From: UBA9214 sp963753755
Lineage (GTDB): Bacteria; Pseudomonadota; Gammaproteobacteria; UBA9214
Length of the DNA stretch: 64,000 nt
Direction of reading: 5' to 3'
Assembly: GCA_963753755.1 (NCBI GenBank)
Contig: CAVWDM010000013.1
Span: forward strand, 346,956 to 410,955
The notes below the pieces were generated by a model that was not told where the DNA came from, ran no database searches, and worked only from the letters and a program-made list of their open reading frames with translations. Numbering within the stretch: position 1 is the stretch's first letter; the number at the start of each line of letters is the position of its first letter. The position numbers and the translations under genes are program-made. Shown piece by piece: positions 27,091-35,934 of the stretch.

Positions 27091-27610
27091 GCCCCGGCAA
27101 CGGCTGTTCTTTGCGCTGTGGCCCGATGCTGGGGTCCGCACGGCGCTGGATGAGGCCGGCAAGTCATTGCTGGGCAAACGTATCAAGCGGGTACCCGCTG
27201 CCAATCTGCACCTGACACTGGCGTTTGCCGGGTCGGTCACGGCCAGCGTGCGCGATTGCCTGGAATCAGCAGCCGGTGCCATTCAGGTGGCGCCTTTCGA
27301 CCTGACGCTTGACCATTACGGTCACTGGCAGCGGCCGCGTATTGCCTGGATGGGCCCTGCGCATACTCCCCCGGTTTTATGGTCACTGGTTGGGTCTTTG
27401 CGAACGGTGTTCGAGGCCTGTGGATTGCAAGTGGAAACGCGACCTTACCAGCCACACGTGACACTGGCTCGCAAGATCGGCAGGCTGGCAGGTGATACGC
27501 CGATGACACCGGTAGCGTGGCCAGTCAGATCATTCAGTCTTGTCGAGTCAGTCACCGACCCGCGCGGTGTCCGATATCAGCGACTCGTGTCATGGACGCT
27601 AGAGGGCTAG
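27071..27610 (+). CDS. thpR: RNA 2',3'-cyclic phosphodiesterase (2H family)
   Basis: A LigT/ThpR-type 2H phosphoesterase of 179 residues. The two catalytic motifs are HLTL (H47) and HVTL (H129). Family enzymes open 2',3'-cyclic phosphates to 2'-phosphates. The frame extends upstream inside pncC; ATG 27071 is chosen because it begins shortly before the conserved RLFFALWPD block and overlaps pncC by only 20 bp. The start is uncertain because ATG 27050 is also in frame. Confidence 0.85.
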   Translation: MCSDTAEPRQRLFFALWPDAGVRTALDEAGKSLLGKRIKRVPAANLHLTLAFAGSVTASVRDCLESAAGAIQVAPFDLTLDHYGHWQRPRIAWMGPAHTPPVLWSLVGSLRTVFEACGLQVETRPYQPHVTLARKIGRLAGDTPMTPVAWPVRSFSLVESVTDPRGVRYQRLVSWTLEG

Positions 27611-27685
27611 AAGTTTCTATGTGATAATCCCGGCGTCCGGCTGGCCATGGATGACCGTGCCACGAACAATCTTTGGAGGAACTCG

Positions 27686-28726
27686 ATGGATGACAACAAA
27701 CGCAAGGCGTTAAGTGCCGCACTGGGGCAAATAGAAAAGCAATTCGGCAAGGGCGCGATCATGCGCATGGGTGACGTGGGCGCCGCCCGCGATATCGAAT
27801 CGATTTCAACCGGTTCACTGGGTCTGGATATCGCACTCGGCATCGGTGGCTTGCCACGTGGCCGGGTCATCGAGATTTACGGACCGGAATCGTCCGGCAA
27901 GACCACGTTGACCCTGCAGGTCATCGCCGAGGCGCAAAAGCTGGGTGGCACCGCCGCGTTTGTCGATGCCGAACACGCGCTGGATCCGGGTTACGCGGAA
28001 AAGCTCGGCGTCAATGTCGACGAGTTGCTGGTGTCGCAGCCGGATACCGGTGAACAGGCACTGGAGATCACCGATATGTTGGTGCGTTCAGGTTCCATCG
28101 ACATCGTGGTGGTGGACTCGGTTGCTGCACTGACACCGAAGGCTGAAATTGAAGGCGACATGGGTGATTCTCACATGGGCCTGCAGGCTCGCTTGATGTC
28201 CCAGGCGTTGCGCAAGCTGACCGGTAATATCCAGCGCTCCAATACCATGGTGATTTTTATCAACCAGATCCGCATGAAGATCGGTGTGATGTTCGGCAAT
28301 CCTGAAACGACCACCGGCGGTAATGCGCTGAAATTCTATTCCTCCGTGCGCATGGATATTCGCCGCATCGGCGCCATCAAGAAGGGTGACGAGATTCTCG
28401 GTAACGAGACCCGTGTCAAGGTGGTGAAGAACAAGATGGCACCACCGTTCAAAAAAGCGGAATTCCAGATCCTCTACGGCGAGGGTATCTCCCGCGAGGC
28501 CGAGTTGATCGACCTTGGTGTTGAACACGGTTTCGTCGAGAAATCAGGCGCCTGGTACAGTTATGGCAGTGACCGTATCGGTCAGGGCAAGGACAACGTG
28601 CGCGAATTCCTGAAGCAGAATCCGGACATTGCAAACGATATCGAGGCCAAACTGCGCGGCAAGCTGTTGACGAAAGCGGTTGTGGCAGAAGAGCAAATCG
28701 GCGAGGAACTCAAAGCTGAAGCCTGA
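27686..28726 (+). CDS. recA: Recombinase RecA
   Basis: Homologous recombination and SOS co-protease. The 346-residue product has GPESSGKTTL (Walker A), VDAEHALD, VVVDSVAALTPKAEIEG and FINQIRMKIGVMFGNPETTTGG split among its core. ATG 27686 (MDDNKRKALSAALGQIEKQFG) is chosen over the upstream 27647 start, which would precede the usual N-terminus; TTTGGAGGA lies just before it. I looked for a CTGT-N8-ACAG LexA box in the short upstream gap and did not find one. Confidence 0.98.
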   Translation: MDDNKRKALSAALGQIEKQFGKGAIMRMGDVGAARDIESISTGSLGLDIALGIGGLPRGRVIEIYGPESSGKTTLTLQVIAEAQKLGGTAAFVDAEHALDPGYAEKLGVNVDELLVSQPDTGEQALEITDMLVRSGSIDIVVVDSVAALTPKAEIEGDMGDSHMGLQARLMSQALRKLTGNIQRSNTMVIFINQIRMKIGVMFGNPETTTGGNALKFYSSVRMDIRRIGAIKKGDEILGNETRVKVVKNKMAPPFKKAEFQILYGEGISREAELIDLGVEHGFVEKSGAWYSYGSDRIGQGKDNVREFLKQNPDIANDIEAKLRGKLLTKAVVAEEQIGEELKAEA

Positions 28727-28763
28727 GCAGTGCGCTGATCCTGGTTGTATTCGCAAAACAGCA

Positions 28764-29174
28764 ATGGACTACCTTGCTCGCCGTGAGCACGGTGTGCTGG
28801 AGTTGTCCGGAAAACTGATTACTCGCGGCTTTGACGCTGAGCCTGTCGAAGCCGTGGTCAGTGACCTCATCGCTGATGGTCTGCTGAGCGACAGCCGTTT
28901 TGCCGAAGCCTTTGTCCATTCCCGCTTCCAGAAAGGATCAGGTCCGCAAAAAATCCATGCGGAACTGCGCCAGCGGGGCATTGATGACGACCTGATCAGT
29001 GCCAGCCTGGAGTCCGTTAGCGAGCAGTGGCTGCAGCGGGTGCGAGAGGTGCGCGAAAAAAAATACGGTCCCCAACTACCGCAGGATTTCAGGGAACGCA
29101 ATCGCCAGATGCGCTTCCTGCAGCAGCGCGGTTTTACCAGTGGGCAGATTTACGCGGTGTTTAAAGACGAGTAG
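28764..29174 (+). CDS. recX: Regulatory protein RecX
   Basis: A RecA modulator of about 136 residues from ATG 28764, with RecX blocks DYLARREHGVLELSGKL, VSDLIADGLLSDSRFAEAFVHSR and RERNRQMRFLQQRGF. The frame is open upstream into recA, and the conserved CIRKTA just before the ATG suggests that translation may begin earlier, perhaps at a non-ATG codon near the recA stop. The tight spacing after recA (about 40 bp) supports cotranscription. Confidence 0.88.
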   Translation: MDYLARREHGVLELSGKLITRGFDAEPVEAVVSDLIADGLLSDSRFAEAFVHSRFQKGSGPQKIHAELRQRGIDDDLISASLESVSEQWLQRVREVREKKYGPQLPQDFRERNRQMRFLQQRGFTSGQIYAVFKDE

Positions 29175-29307
29175 CGGGAGAGGGGGAGGCAAATTCATCC
29201 GCCGGCCATAAAAAGAGTTCCATTCCACGGCCAATCCCTGAATAATAAAAGCCTGAGAATATCAACCAGCTACAGGCATTACGTTTAAACCGGAATTACA
29301 CGCCAAC

Positions 29308-31905
29308 ATGACCAGCAGCGCAGACCTTCGCCAGGCCTTTCTGGACTTTTTCAAAGAGCACGATCACGAGGTAGTGGCATCCGCGTCACTGGTGCCGGCT
29401 GATGACCCGACACTGTTATTCGTGAATGCCGGCATGGTGCCGTTCAAGGACGTGTTTCTCGGCAAGGAACATCGCGCCTGCCCGCGGGCTACCAGCAGTC
29501 AACGCTGTGTGCGTGCCGGCGGCAAGCACAATGACCTCGAAAACGTCGGCTACACCGCGCGTCACCACACCTTTTTTGAAATGCTGGGTAATTTCAGTTT
29601 TGGTGACTATTTCAAGCGCGAGGCTATCGGTTATGCCTGGGAATTCCTTACGGGTGTCTTGAAGCTGTCACCCGAGAAGTTGTGGGTGACGGTGTATGAC
29701 GAAGATGACGAGGCGGCGGATATCTGGCTGAACGATATCAAGGTGAACCCGGCGCACTTCAGCCGCATCGGCGCCAAGGACAACTTCTGGTCGATGGGGG
29801 AAACGGGTCCCTGCGGTCCCTGCTCGGAAATCTTTTACGATCATGGCCCGGATATTCCGGGCGGTCCGCCGGGAACGCCGGATGAAGACGGCGACCGCTA
29901 CGTCGAGATCTGGAATCTGGTGTTTATGCAGTTTGACCGCGACGTGTCCGGCAATCTGCATCCCTTGCCAAAACCCTCGGTCGATACTGGCATGGGGCTG
30001 GAACGGCTGGCGGCGGTCATGCAGGGCGTACATAGCAATTATGATATCGATCTGTTCCAGCAACTGATCAGGTCAGCCGCGACCATCACGGCAACGGACG
30101 ACCTCAGCAACAATTCCCTGCGGGTGCTCGCCGATCATATTCGTTCCTGCGCCTTTCTTATCGTCGATGGTGTTCTGCCATCCAACGAGGGCCGCGGTTA
30201 CGTGCTGCGTCGCATCATTCGGCGTGCGGTACGCCATGGTTACCAGCTGGGTGTGCAGGAGCTGTTCTTCTACAAAATGGTTGCGCCGCTGGTCGCGGCA
30301 ATGGGTGATGCCTACCCGGAACTGGTACAGGGCCAGGCGCATGTCGAACGTATCCTCAAGCTTGAAGAGGAACGCTTTGCGGAAACCCTGGAGCAGGGGA
30401 TGAAAATCCTCGAAGAGGATCTTGCCGCGTTACAGGGCACTGTCATTGCCGGTGACACGGTGTTCAGGCTTTACGATACCTACGGTTTTCCCATGGACCT
30501 CACAGCGGACATTGCGCGTGAACGAGGCCTGACGATTGATCACGAGGGATTCGAAGCCGCGATGAACGCACAACGCAGGCGTGCACGCGAAGCGAGTCAT
30601 TTTGGCAGTGATTACTCGGGGAATCTGCAGCTTGAGGGCGAGACAACCTTTACCGGCTACGAACATCTCAACGATGGCTCACGCATAACAGCGCTGTTTC
30701 ACGAGGGTGTTGCGGTTGAACATCTGCAGACCGGGCAGTCGGGCCTTGTGATCCTCGATCAGACGCCTTTTTATGCCGAGTCGGGTGGTCAGGTTGGTGA
30801 TCGTGGTCGACTGGAATCCAGCAGTGCCCGCTTTGAGGTGCATGACACACAGAAACAGGGCGGTGTCTTTACCCATGCTGGCAATGTGACCGAAGGTGTG
30901 CTGCGCGTGAAAGATACGGTGAATGCCTATGTTGACAGTGAACGCCGTCAGTCCATTATCCTCAATCACTCCGGCACTCACTTGTTGCATGCGGCGTTAC
31001 GCACCGTGCTGGGTGATCATGTGCAGCAGAAGGGGTCGCTGGTTGAACCCGAGCGGCTGCGTTTTGACTTTGCCCATTATGAACCGCTGACGGCAGAACA
31101 GCTGGCAACGATAGAACGGCTTGTCAACGAACAGATTCGGGCCAATGCCCCCGCCGAGACCCGTGTCATGTCTGTCGATGACGCATTGCAATCGGGTGCC
31201 ATGGCATTGTTTGGCGAAAAGTACGGGGACAGTGTGCGGGTACTGTCCATTGGTGACTTTTCGGTTGAGCTGTGTGGTGGTACCCACGTACAACACGCCG
31301 GTGACATCGGTCTGATGAAGATCACAGCGGAAACCGGCATTGCGTCCGGTGTGCGGCGCATAGAAGCCGTGACCGGCGAATCTGCCCTGCAATGGGTCGC
31401 GGCCAATGAAGCACGCGTACAACGCATCGCCGAGCTGGTGAAAGGCAGTCGTGATGACGTGGCTGAAAAGGTAGCGCAGTTGCAGGAAAAGAATCGCGCC
31501 CTGGAAAAGGAGCTGCAGCAGCTGAAGGGCAAACTCGCCAGCAGTCAGGGCAGTGACCTGGCTGCGCAGGCTGTCGAGATTAACGGTATCAAGGTACTGG
31601 CTGCGCGCATGGATGGCGCAGATACCAAAACGCTACGTGACACACTGGACCAGTTAAAAAACAAGTTGGGTTCCGCCGCGGTGGTACTGGGCGCGGTCGA
31701 GGGTAACAAGATCACGCTGGTTGCCGGCGTGACCAAGGACCAGACGGCGACCATCAAGGCCGGTGAACTGGTTAACCAGGTTGCCACGCAGGTCGGTGGC
31801 AAGGGGGGCGGCCGCCCGGACATGGCGCAAGCCGGTGGTAACCAGCCAGAGCATCTTGACGCAGCACTTGAGTCTGTCGCTGCGTGGGTAGAGGGTAAGT
31901 TCTAG
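29308..31905 (+). CDS. alaS: Alanyl-tRNA synthetase
   Basis: Charges tRNA-Ala. 865 residues, full length: class II catalytic core (FVNAGMVPFKDVFLG, TSSQRCVRAGGKHNDLENVG, RHHTFFEMLGNFSFGDYFK), the editing domain with HSGTHLLHAALR and CGGTHV, a coiled coil (EKNRALEKELQQLKGKL), and the C-Ala DHHA1 domain (GGKGGGRPDMAQAGG). A 133-bp leader precedes it. lysC begins 5 bp after the stop. Confidence 0.98.
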   Translation: MTSSADLRQAFLDFFKEHDHEVVASASLVPADDPTLLFVNAGMVPFKDVFLGKEHRACPRATSSQRCVRAGGKHNDLENVGYTARHHTFFEMLGNFSFGDYFKREAIGYAWEFLTGVLKLSPEKLWVTVYDEDDEAADIWLNDIKVNPAHFSRIGAKDNFWSMGETGPCGPCSEIFYDHGPDIPGGPPGTPDEDGDRYVEIWNLVFMQFDRDVSGNLHPLPKPSVDTGMGLERLAAVMQGVHSNYDIDLFQQLIRSAATITATDDLSNNSLRVLADHIRSCAFLIVDGVLPSNEGRGYVLRRIIRRAVRHGYQLGVQELFFYKMVAPLVAAMGDAYPELVQGQAHVERILKLEEERFAETLEQGMKILEEDLAALQGTVIAGDTVFRLYDTYGFPMDLTADIARERGLTIDHEGFEAAMNAQRRRAREASHFGSDYSGNLQLEGETTFTGYEHLNDGSRITALFHEGVAVEHLQTGQSGLVILDQTPFYAESGGQVGDRGRLESSSARFEVHDTQKQGGVFTHAGNVTEGVLRVKDTVNAYVDSERRQSIILNHSGTHLLHAALRTVLGDHVQQKGSLVEPERLRFDFAHYEPLTAEQLATIERLVNEQIRANAPAETRVMSVDDALQSGAMALFGEKYGDSVRVLSIGDFSVELCGGTHVQHAGDIGLMKITAETGIASGVRRIEAVTGESALQWVAANEARVQRIAELVKGSRDDVAEKVAQLQEKNRALEKELQQLKGKLASSQGSDLAAQAVEINGIKVLAARMDGADTKTLRDTLDQLKNKLGSAAVVLGAVEGNKITLVAGVTKDQTATIKAGELVNQVATQVGGKGGGRPDMAQAGGNQPEHLDAALESVAAWVEGKF

Positions 31906-31910
31906 TTACC

Positions 31911-33140
31911 ATGGCCATCATCGTACAAAAATACGGCGGTACCTCCGTGGGCACACCCGAGCGTATCGCGGCCGTTGCGGAAAAGGTTATTGCATGCCGC
32001 GACCAGGGCAACAGTGTCGTGGTGGTGGTGTCCGCCATGAGTGGTGAAACCAATCGGTTGCTGGCACTTGCGGATGAGATCAGCGACAAGCCGTCGCCGC
32101 GGGAACTCGACGTGTTACTGGCAACCGGTGAACAGGTGACCATTGCGCTGTTGAGCATGGCACTGCAACACCGGGGTTGTGCGGCCCGCTCCTACACGGG
32201 TGCACAGGTGCATATTCGTACCGACAGCGCGCATAACAAGGCGCGTATTCGCGAGATCGATGACAAGCGGATGCATGCCGACCTTGAAGCGGGGCGTGTT
32301 GTGGTGGTGGCCGGTTTTCAGGGGGTCGATGCAGACGGCAATATCACCACCCTGGGTCGTGGCGGTTCCGATACCACGGCCGTGGCGCTGGCGGCTGCGC
32401 TGAAGGCCGACGAATGCCAGATCTATACTGACGTGGACGGTGTCTATACTACTGATCCCCGCGTGGTGCCGGAGGCGCGGCGTCTCGATCGTATAACCTT
32501 CGAGGAAATGCTGGAGATGGCCAGCCTGGGGTCCAAGGTGCTGCAGATCCGCTCGGTCAGTTTTGCCGGCCGCTACAACGTGCCACTGCGTGTGCTGTCG
32601 TCATTCGAGGAGGGCGAGGGCACGCTGATAACCTATGAGGATGAAAAGATGGAACAGGCGCTGATATCAGGTATCGCCTTCAATCGGGACGAGGCCAAGT
32701 TAACGATCCTGGGCGTACCCGATACCCCGGGCGTGGCTCACCAGCTGCTGGGACCGGTTGCGGATGCGAATATCGAAGTGGACATGATTGTGCAGAACAT
32801 TGCGCCGGACGGGGCGACGACGGACTTCACGTTTACCGTCAACCGCAGTGATTACAGGCGGGCGCTCGATATCCTTACGCAAATTGCCAATGAACTCGGG
32901 GCCAGAGAGGTCAGTGGAGACGACAAGATTGTCAAGGTCTCGCTGGTTGGTGTGGGGATGCGTTCGCATGCCGGTATCGCGTCCACCATGTTTGGAACAC
33001 TTGCGAAAGAAGGGGTTAATATCAGGATGATTTCGACCTCCGAAATCAAGATATCAGTGGTGGTTGATGAGAAATATCTTGAGCTTGCGGTGCGCTCCTT
33101 ACATGATGCATTTGACCTTGCACAACCGCGGGAAGTCTAA
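31911..33140 (+). CDS. lysC: Aspartate kinase
   Basis: Phosphorylates aspartate at the head of the lysine/threonine/methionine pathway. 409 residues: kinase domain with IVQKYGGTSVGT, ATGEQVTIALLSM, GRGGSDTTAVALA and YTDVDGVYTTDPR, then two ACT domains (ITILGVPDTPGVAHQLL from about residue 265; VSLVGVGMRSHAGIASTMF from about 343) that bind feedback effectors. alaS-lysC-csrA is the standard gammaproteobacterial order. Confidence 0.96.
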   Translation: MAIIVQKYGGTSVGTPERIAAVAEKVIACRDQGNSVVVVVSAMSGETNRLLALADEISDKPSPRELDVLLATGEQVTIALLSMALQHRGCAARSYTGAQVHIRTDSAHNKARIREIDDKRMHADLEAGRVVVVAGFQGVDADGNITTLGRGGSDTTAVALAAALKADECQIYTDVDGVYTTDPRVVPEARRLDRITFEEMLEMASLGSKVLQIRSVSFAGRYNVPLRVLSSFEEGEGTLITYEDEKMEQALISGIAFNRDEAKLTILGVPDTPGVAHQLLGPVADANIEVDMIVQNIAPDGATTDFTFTVNRSDYRRALDILTQIANELGAREVSGDDKIVKVSLVGVGMRSHAGIASTMFGTLAKEGVNIRMISTSEIKISVVVDEKYLELAVRSLHDAFDLAQPREV

Positions 33141-33356
33141 ACTACAATGCATGTCTGTATACTTTGTATTTATAAACAATAAACTAGAAGATTTATGGGA
33201 GTGCTTCTCATTACGCACTACGGTATACTTTGAAGAGTGCCGGTGAAGAAACAAATATAAATTAGCTACTCGAACCCTCGACGGAGGTTCAGTGTCTACT
33301 ACTATGATACGAAGGTGCCTGGAATTGACAGAGGTGCCAGCTAGGGGATGGATAAC

Positions 33357-33545
33357 ATGTTAATTCTAACGAGAAGGGTGGGTGAGACGTTAATGATCGG
33401 TGACGAGATTACCGTCACTGTTCTCGGTGTGAAAGGGAATCAAGTCAGGATCGGTGTGAATGCACCACGCGATGTCGCTGTTCACAGGGAAGAAATCTAC
33501 GATCGTATAAAGAATGAACAGGACCAGCAGAACGGCACCAGCTAG
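33357..33545 (+). CDS. csrA: Carbon storage regulator CsrA
   Basis: A 62-residue RNA-binding translational regulator that binds GGA motifs in mRNA leaders. The sequence MLILTRRVGETLMIGDEI and the R in VAVHREEIY match CsrA throughout. An in-frame ATG at 33348 would add three residues, but ATG 33357 gives the invariant MLILTRR start, with AGGGGAT upstream. It sits between lysC and tRNA-Ser as in many relatives. Confidence 0.97.
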   Translation: MLILTRRVGETLMIGDEITVTVLGVKGNQVRIGVNAPRDVAVHREEIYDRIKNEQDQQNGTS

Positions 33546-33670
33546 AGCTGTCAGCTCGACAAATAATCGAGTTCTATTCTTTACCTGATATAACCGCAAC
33601 GGTATGCTACGCCCCGGGCTGAAGTGGGGTACCGCTCAGGTTCTACGGCCCGTATATACTTAACGTTACT

Positions 33671-33761
33671 GGAGAGATGGCCGAGTGGCTGAAGGCGCTC
33701 CCCTGCTAAGGGAGTATGGGTTAAAAGCCCATCGAGGGTTCGAATCCCTCTCTCTCCGCCA
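33671..33761 (+). tRNA. tRNA-Ser(GCT), CCA encoded
   Basis: The acceptor stem GGAGAGA/TCTCTCC closes the cloverleaf. The anticodon loop CTGCTAA gives anticodon GCT, and a long variable arm (TATGGGTTAAAAGCCCATC) is typical of serine tRNAs. GTTCGAATC forms the T loop region and CCA is encoded at 33759-33761. Confidence 0.97.
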
Positions 33762-33818
33762 TTTAAAATCAATAGCCTACATACATGCCTAGACATCAGG
33801 TGTAACACAGGTGTCGAT

Positions 33819-34025
33819 ATGAAATACAAGAAAGCAGACCCCGCAGCAAGGAACTACCTGTTTGACGGTGGCGAGACCGCCTCATGGTTATTTCTTCTAG
33901 AACATTCAATGATTGCTCCCACGATGATTGATCCCAAGATAGATAAGATGATCGAGAATGAAGAGGATCCTCTTGTCTTTGATGCTCTGGTCAAATCACT
34001 CAAGAAGCTTGGCAACCCCGCTTAA
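33819..34025 (+). CDS. Small hypothetical protein between two tRNAs
   Basis: A 68-residue open frame (MKYKKADPAARNYLFDGGETASW...) in the gap between tRNA-Ser and tRNA-Arg. I do not recognise it. It is soluble and acidic in the middle (KIDKMIENEEDPLVFDALV) with ordinary amino-acid composition, which favours a real gene, but its ribosome site is weak. The 220 bp after it contain no further supported gene. Confidence 0.45.
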   Translation: MKYKKADPAARNYLFDGGETASWLFLLEHSMIAPTMIDPKIDKMIENEEDPLVFDALVKSLKKLGNPA

Positions 34026-34244
34026 GAACTTCATAGATGTGGCCCGTTTCCTCCTCAATCCGCTTGAGCTCCGCCTTGAGACGCGTGTTCTCTATCTCCA
34101 TCTAGCCAGTCTTCTCTTGCGAGATAACGACGGTTGTGGCTGCGGACACGAAGTGGGGCCGGTGCAGTATCTGCGCTGACTAGTTTATTGTCCGAATCAT
34201 CCCTTTCTTTCCACCAACTTTGTGTATAATCCCACCCGTTCTCT

Positions 34245-34321
34245 GCGCCCGTAGCTCAGCTGGATAGAGTACCTGGCTACGAACCAGGCGGTCGGAGGTT
34301 CGACTCCTTCCGGGCGCGCCA
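34245..34321 (+). tRNA. tRNA-Arg(ACG), likely integration site of the ICE
   Basis: GCGCCCG pairs with CGGGCGC as acceptor stem, the anticodon loop CTACGAA gives ACG, the T arm is GGAGGTTCGACTCC, and CCA is encoded at 34319-34321. The ICE integrase gene ends 88 bp downstream on the opposite strand, the usual arrangement for a tRNA-targeting tyrosine integrase. No second copy of the tRNA 3' end (attR) was found in the window. Confidence 0.96.
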
Positions 34322-34336
34322 TTATAGTATACAAAT

Positions 34337-34372
34337 CAACCGGTTATGGCGCGAAGCCTAGCCGGTTTTTTT
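34337..34372 (+). terminator. Terminator after tRNA-Arg
   Basis: AACCGG (34337-34342) pairs with CCGGTT and an inner GGC-GCGAA-GCC helix, followed by seven T. It ends transcription from the tRNA before the integrase region. Confidence 0.75.
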
Positions 34373-34377
34373 GTAGC

Positions 34378-34407
34378 TGTCCAATAGATACCTATTTGTC
34401 CAATAGA
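34378..34407. repeat. Direct repeats at the ICE left end
   Basis: TGTCCAATAGA occurs at 34378-34388 and again at 34397-34407, 19 bp apart, in the 88 bp between tRNA-Arg and the integrase stop. Arm-type integrase or excisionase sites are commonly found in this position, so this is a candidate att-associated binding pair; the function is inferred. Confidence 0.55.
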
Positions 34408-34408
34408 A

Positions 34409-35485
34409 TCAGGTTCCCCTACCTTTTTTCAAGGGTTGAATCCGGACTGGTTTGCGCCGATAGACACGCTGGGTGATGGCTGTGTCGGCATGTCCAAGGC
34501 GTTCCGAAGCTTCAACCAGGCTATCAGAGTCGCTGGCAACTTTGGCCCGTAAATCTCGTTCCTGAAATCGTTCGGCTACTTTGGTTTCCGCCAGTACCTT
34601 ATCCATGAACCGTTGCCACAGGCTGTCGAACGCGTTACATCGCCCTTGGTAGTCGATATAGGATTTGCCTCGCCGCGTAACGAACAAAGGTGCATCACCA
34701 ATGCGCCTCGGTGGTATTCGTAGAATTTCATCAGACAGTGCGCGCATATCTCCTTCCTGGTCCCACTCGATTATCAGTCGCTTTCCAGTGCTCTGTTTTG
34801 TTTTGTTCAGCAGGACGTGAATACCGTCTTCTTTAAGATTGGATAGTTTTAGACGTAAAATGTCGCCACGGCGCAAGCCAGTCATGAGTTTGAATCGGAT
34901 ATAGACGTTGGCTACCAACACCCCCCGATAGCTGGATTCGATTGCCAGCGCTTCGTCGATTTCCCAATCTTCAACTAGCCTGTCCCGCGGCCCAGTTCCT
35001 TTGATCCGTACTTGGCCCAATAGGGGGTTCCTGTTAATCACGCCCCATTCAACAGCTTTTGTTAGGAGGTGGCTCAGACATTGGATGTCATGCTTGGCAG
35101 ATGTCCTGCCATGAGCCTTTGTTACCAAGTCAGCATACTTATAGGCATGGGCTGGCTGAACCTCGCTTGGACGCATCATGCCAAATACCGGTTTTAGCCT
35201 GCGGATGGCCAGTTGGTTACTTTCCTGTGACTTAAAGGACTTGGTTGGTACAACCTCCAGAAGATAGCGATCCATCAGGTCACTGACTGTCGTTATATCC
35301 CCCAGCTCAGCCAATCGATCAGCCCACACTCGATAAGCGTCTGGGAGAGTTTTTCCCAGAGTAAATTCTTTTTTACCGTCCCATTGATCCTCCATGCCAG
35401 GAGGCACCAAATATCGATAAGCCCCATTCTTGAATCTCCACCGTTTTGGAAGCCCCCGGTTCTTTTTATTGCGTGGTTTTGGCAT
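34409..35485 (-). CDS. ICE tyrosine integrase
   Basis: A 358-residue phage-type integrase expected to excise and insert the element at tRNA-Arg. The N-terminal arm-binding region includes WRFKNGAYRYLVPPG, and the core-binding domain runs from about 65. Catalytic residues: Arg in TGLRRGD, Lys in NKTKQSTGKR, the box II segment ERDLRAKVASD where the first His of HxxR is Arg, LGHAD, and the nucleophile Tyr in RVYRRKP. The His-to-Arg change may weaken but need not abolish activity. Its start abuts the stop of the DUF4224 gene. Confidence 0.9.
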   Translation of the reverse strand: MPKPRNKKNRGLPKRWRFKNGAYRYLVPPGMEDQWDGKKEFTLGKTLPDAYRVWADRLAELGDITTVSDLMDRYLLEVVPTKSFKSQESNQLAIRRLKPVFGMMRPSEVQPAHAYKYADLVTKAHGRTSAKHDIQCLSHLLTKAVEWGVINRNPLLGQVRIKGTGPRDRLVEDWEIDEALAIESSYRGVLVANVYIRFKLMTGLRRGDILRLKLSNLKEDGIHVLLNKTKQSTGKRLIIEWDQEGDMRALSDEILRIPPRRIGDAPLFVTRRGKSYIDYQGRCNAFDSLWQRFMDKVLAETKVAERFQERDLRAKVASDSDSLVEASERLGHADTAITQRVYRRKPVRIQPLKKGRGT

Positions 35486-35934
35486 TACTGGCTCAGGCTT
35501 CTGAAATCAGGTTGATTGGGTTGTTGCTTAGGAGTGGATGCCATCTCCTTCAATGCGGAATGCAATACGACAGGGCTGCCATCAGGGCGGAGGGTATAAC
35601 AAATCCCCATTTCTGACAGCGTGCGCGCTTGCGCTGCATAGTGCGCTTTCAGAGTGAGTTCTCTGATTTCTTTTTTTGTCAGGCAGATCGACAATGTGCA
35701 CTTCCCAGCCTTTGTTGACTCATAGGGAAGAACATTATCACTGGGTAAATCAATCGTGCAAAAGAAAATGTTTAGCAAGTAGCTAAATTTATCAGCGTAT
35801 TGAAGAATAGGGTGGCGAGGTGGAGCAGAACCAGACGGCGAAGGCGTGATGACCTGATAATAAATACTAAATATCACAAAGTGCTTCATTTGAGAGCATG
35901 TCATTTCAGCAGGCTTTGTTCTGATCAAGATCAA
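35485..35934 (-). CDS. DUF4224 domain protein
   Basis: A small protein commonly encoded just upstream of phage-type integrases. The recognisable part is C-terminal: LTKKEIRELTLKAHYAAQARTLSEMGICYTLRPDGSPVVL in consecutive short blocks, the DUF4224 pattern. The first 80 residues do not look conserved and are Cys/Tyr-rich, so the real start may be the TTG at 35694 (MSICLTKKEI). It overlaps integrase by one base and probably shares its transcript; its role may be in recombination directionality, which is inference. Confidence 0.65.
   Translation of the reverse strand: MILIRTKPAEMTCSQMKHFVIFSIYYQVITPSPSGSAPPRHPILQYADKFSYLLNIFFCTIDLPSDNVLPYESTKAGKCTLSICLTKKEIRELTLKAHYAAQARTLSEMGICYTLRPDGSPVVLHSALKEMASTPKQQPNQPDFRSLSQ

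Noticed and set aside
27611..27685. LexA box upstream of recA
   Set aside because: No CTGT-N8-ACAG or similar palindrome was found in the short gap.
34000..34101. Short minus-strand coiled-coil frame of 33 codons between the tRNAs
   Set aside because: Too short, overlaps the small plus-strand frame and has no recognisable family.
35921..35934. FNR-like site CTGATCAAGATCAA
   Set aside because: It lies inside overlapping coding ends with one mismatch and no suitable promoter, so it is probably chance.
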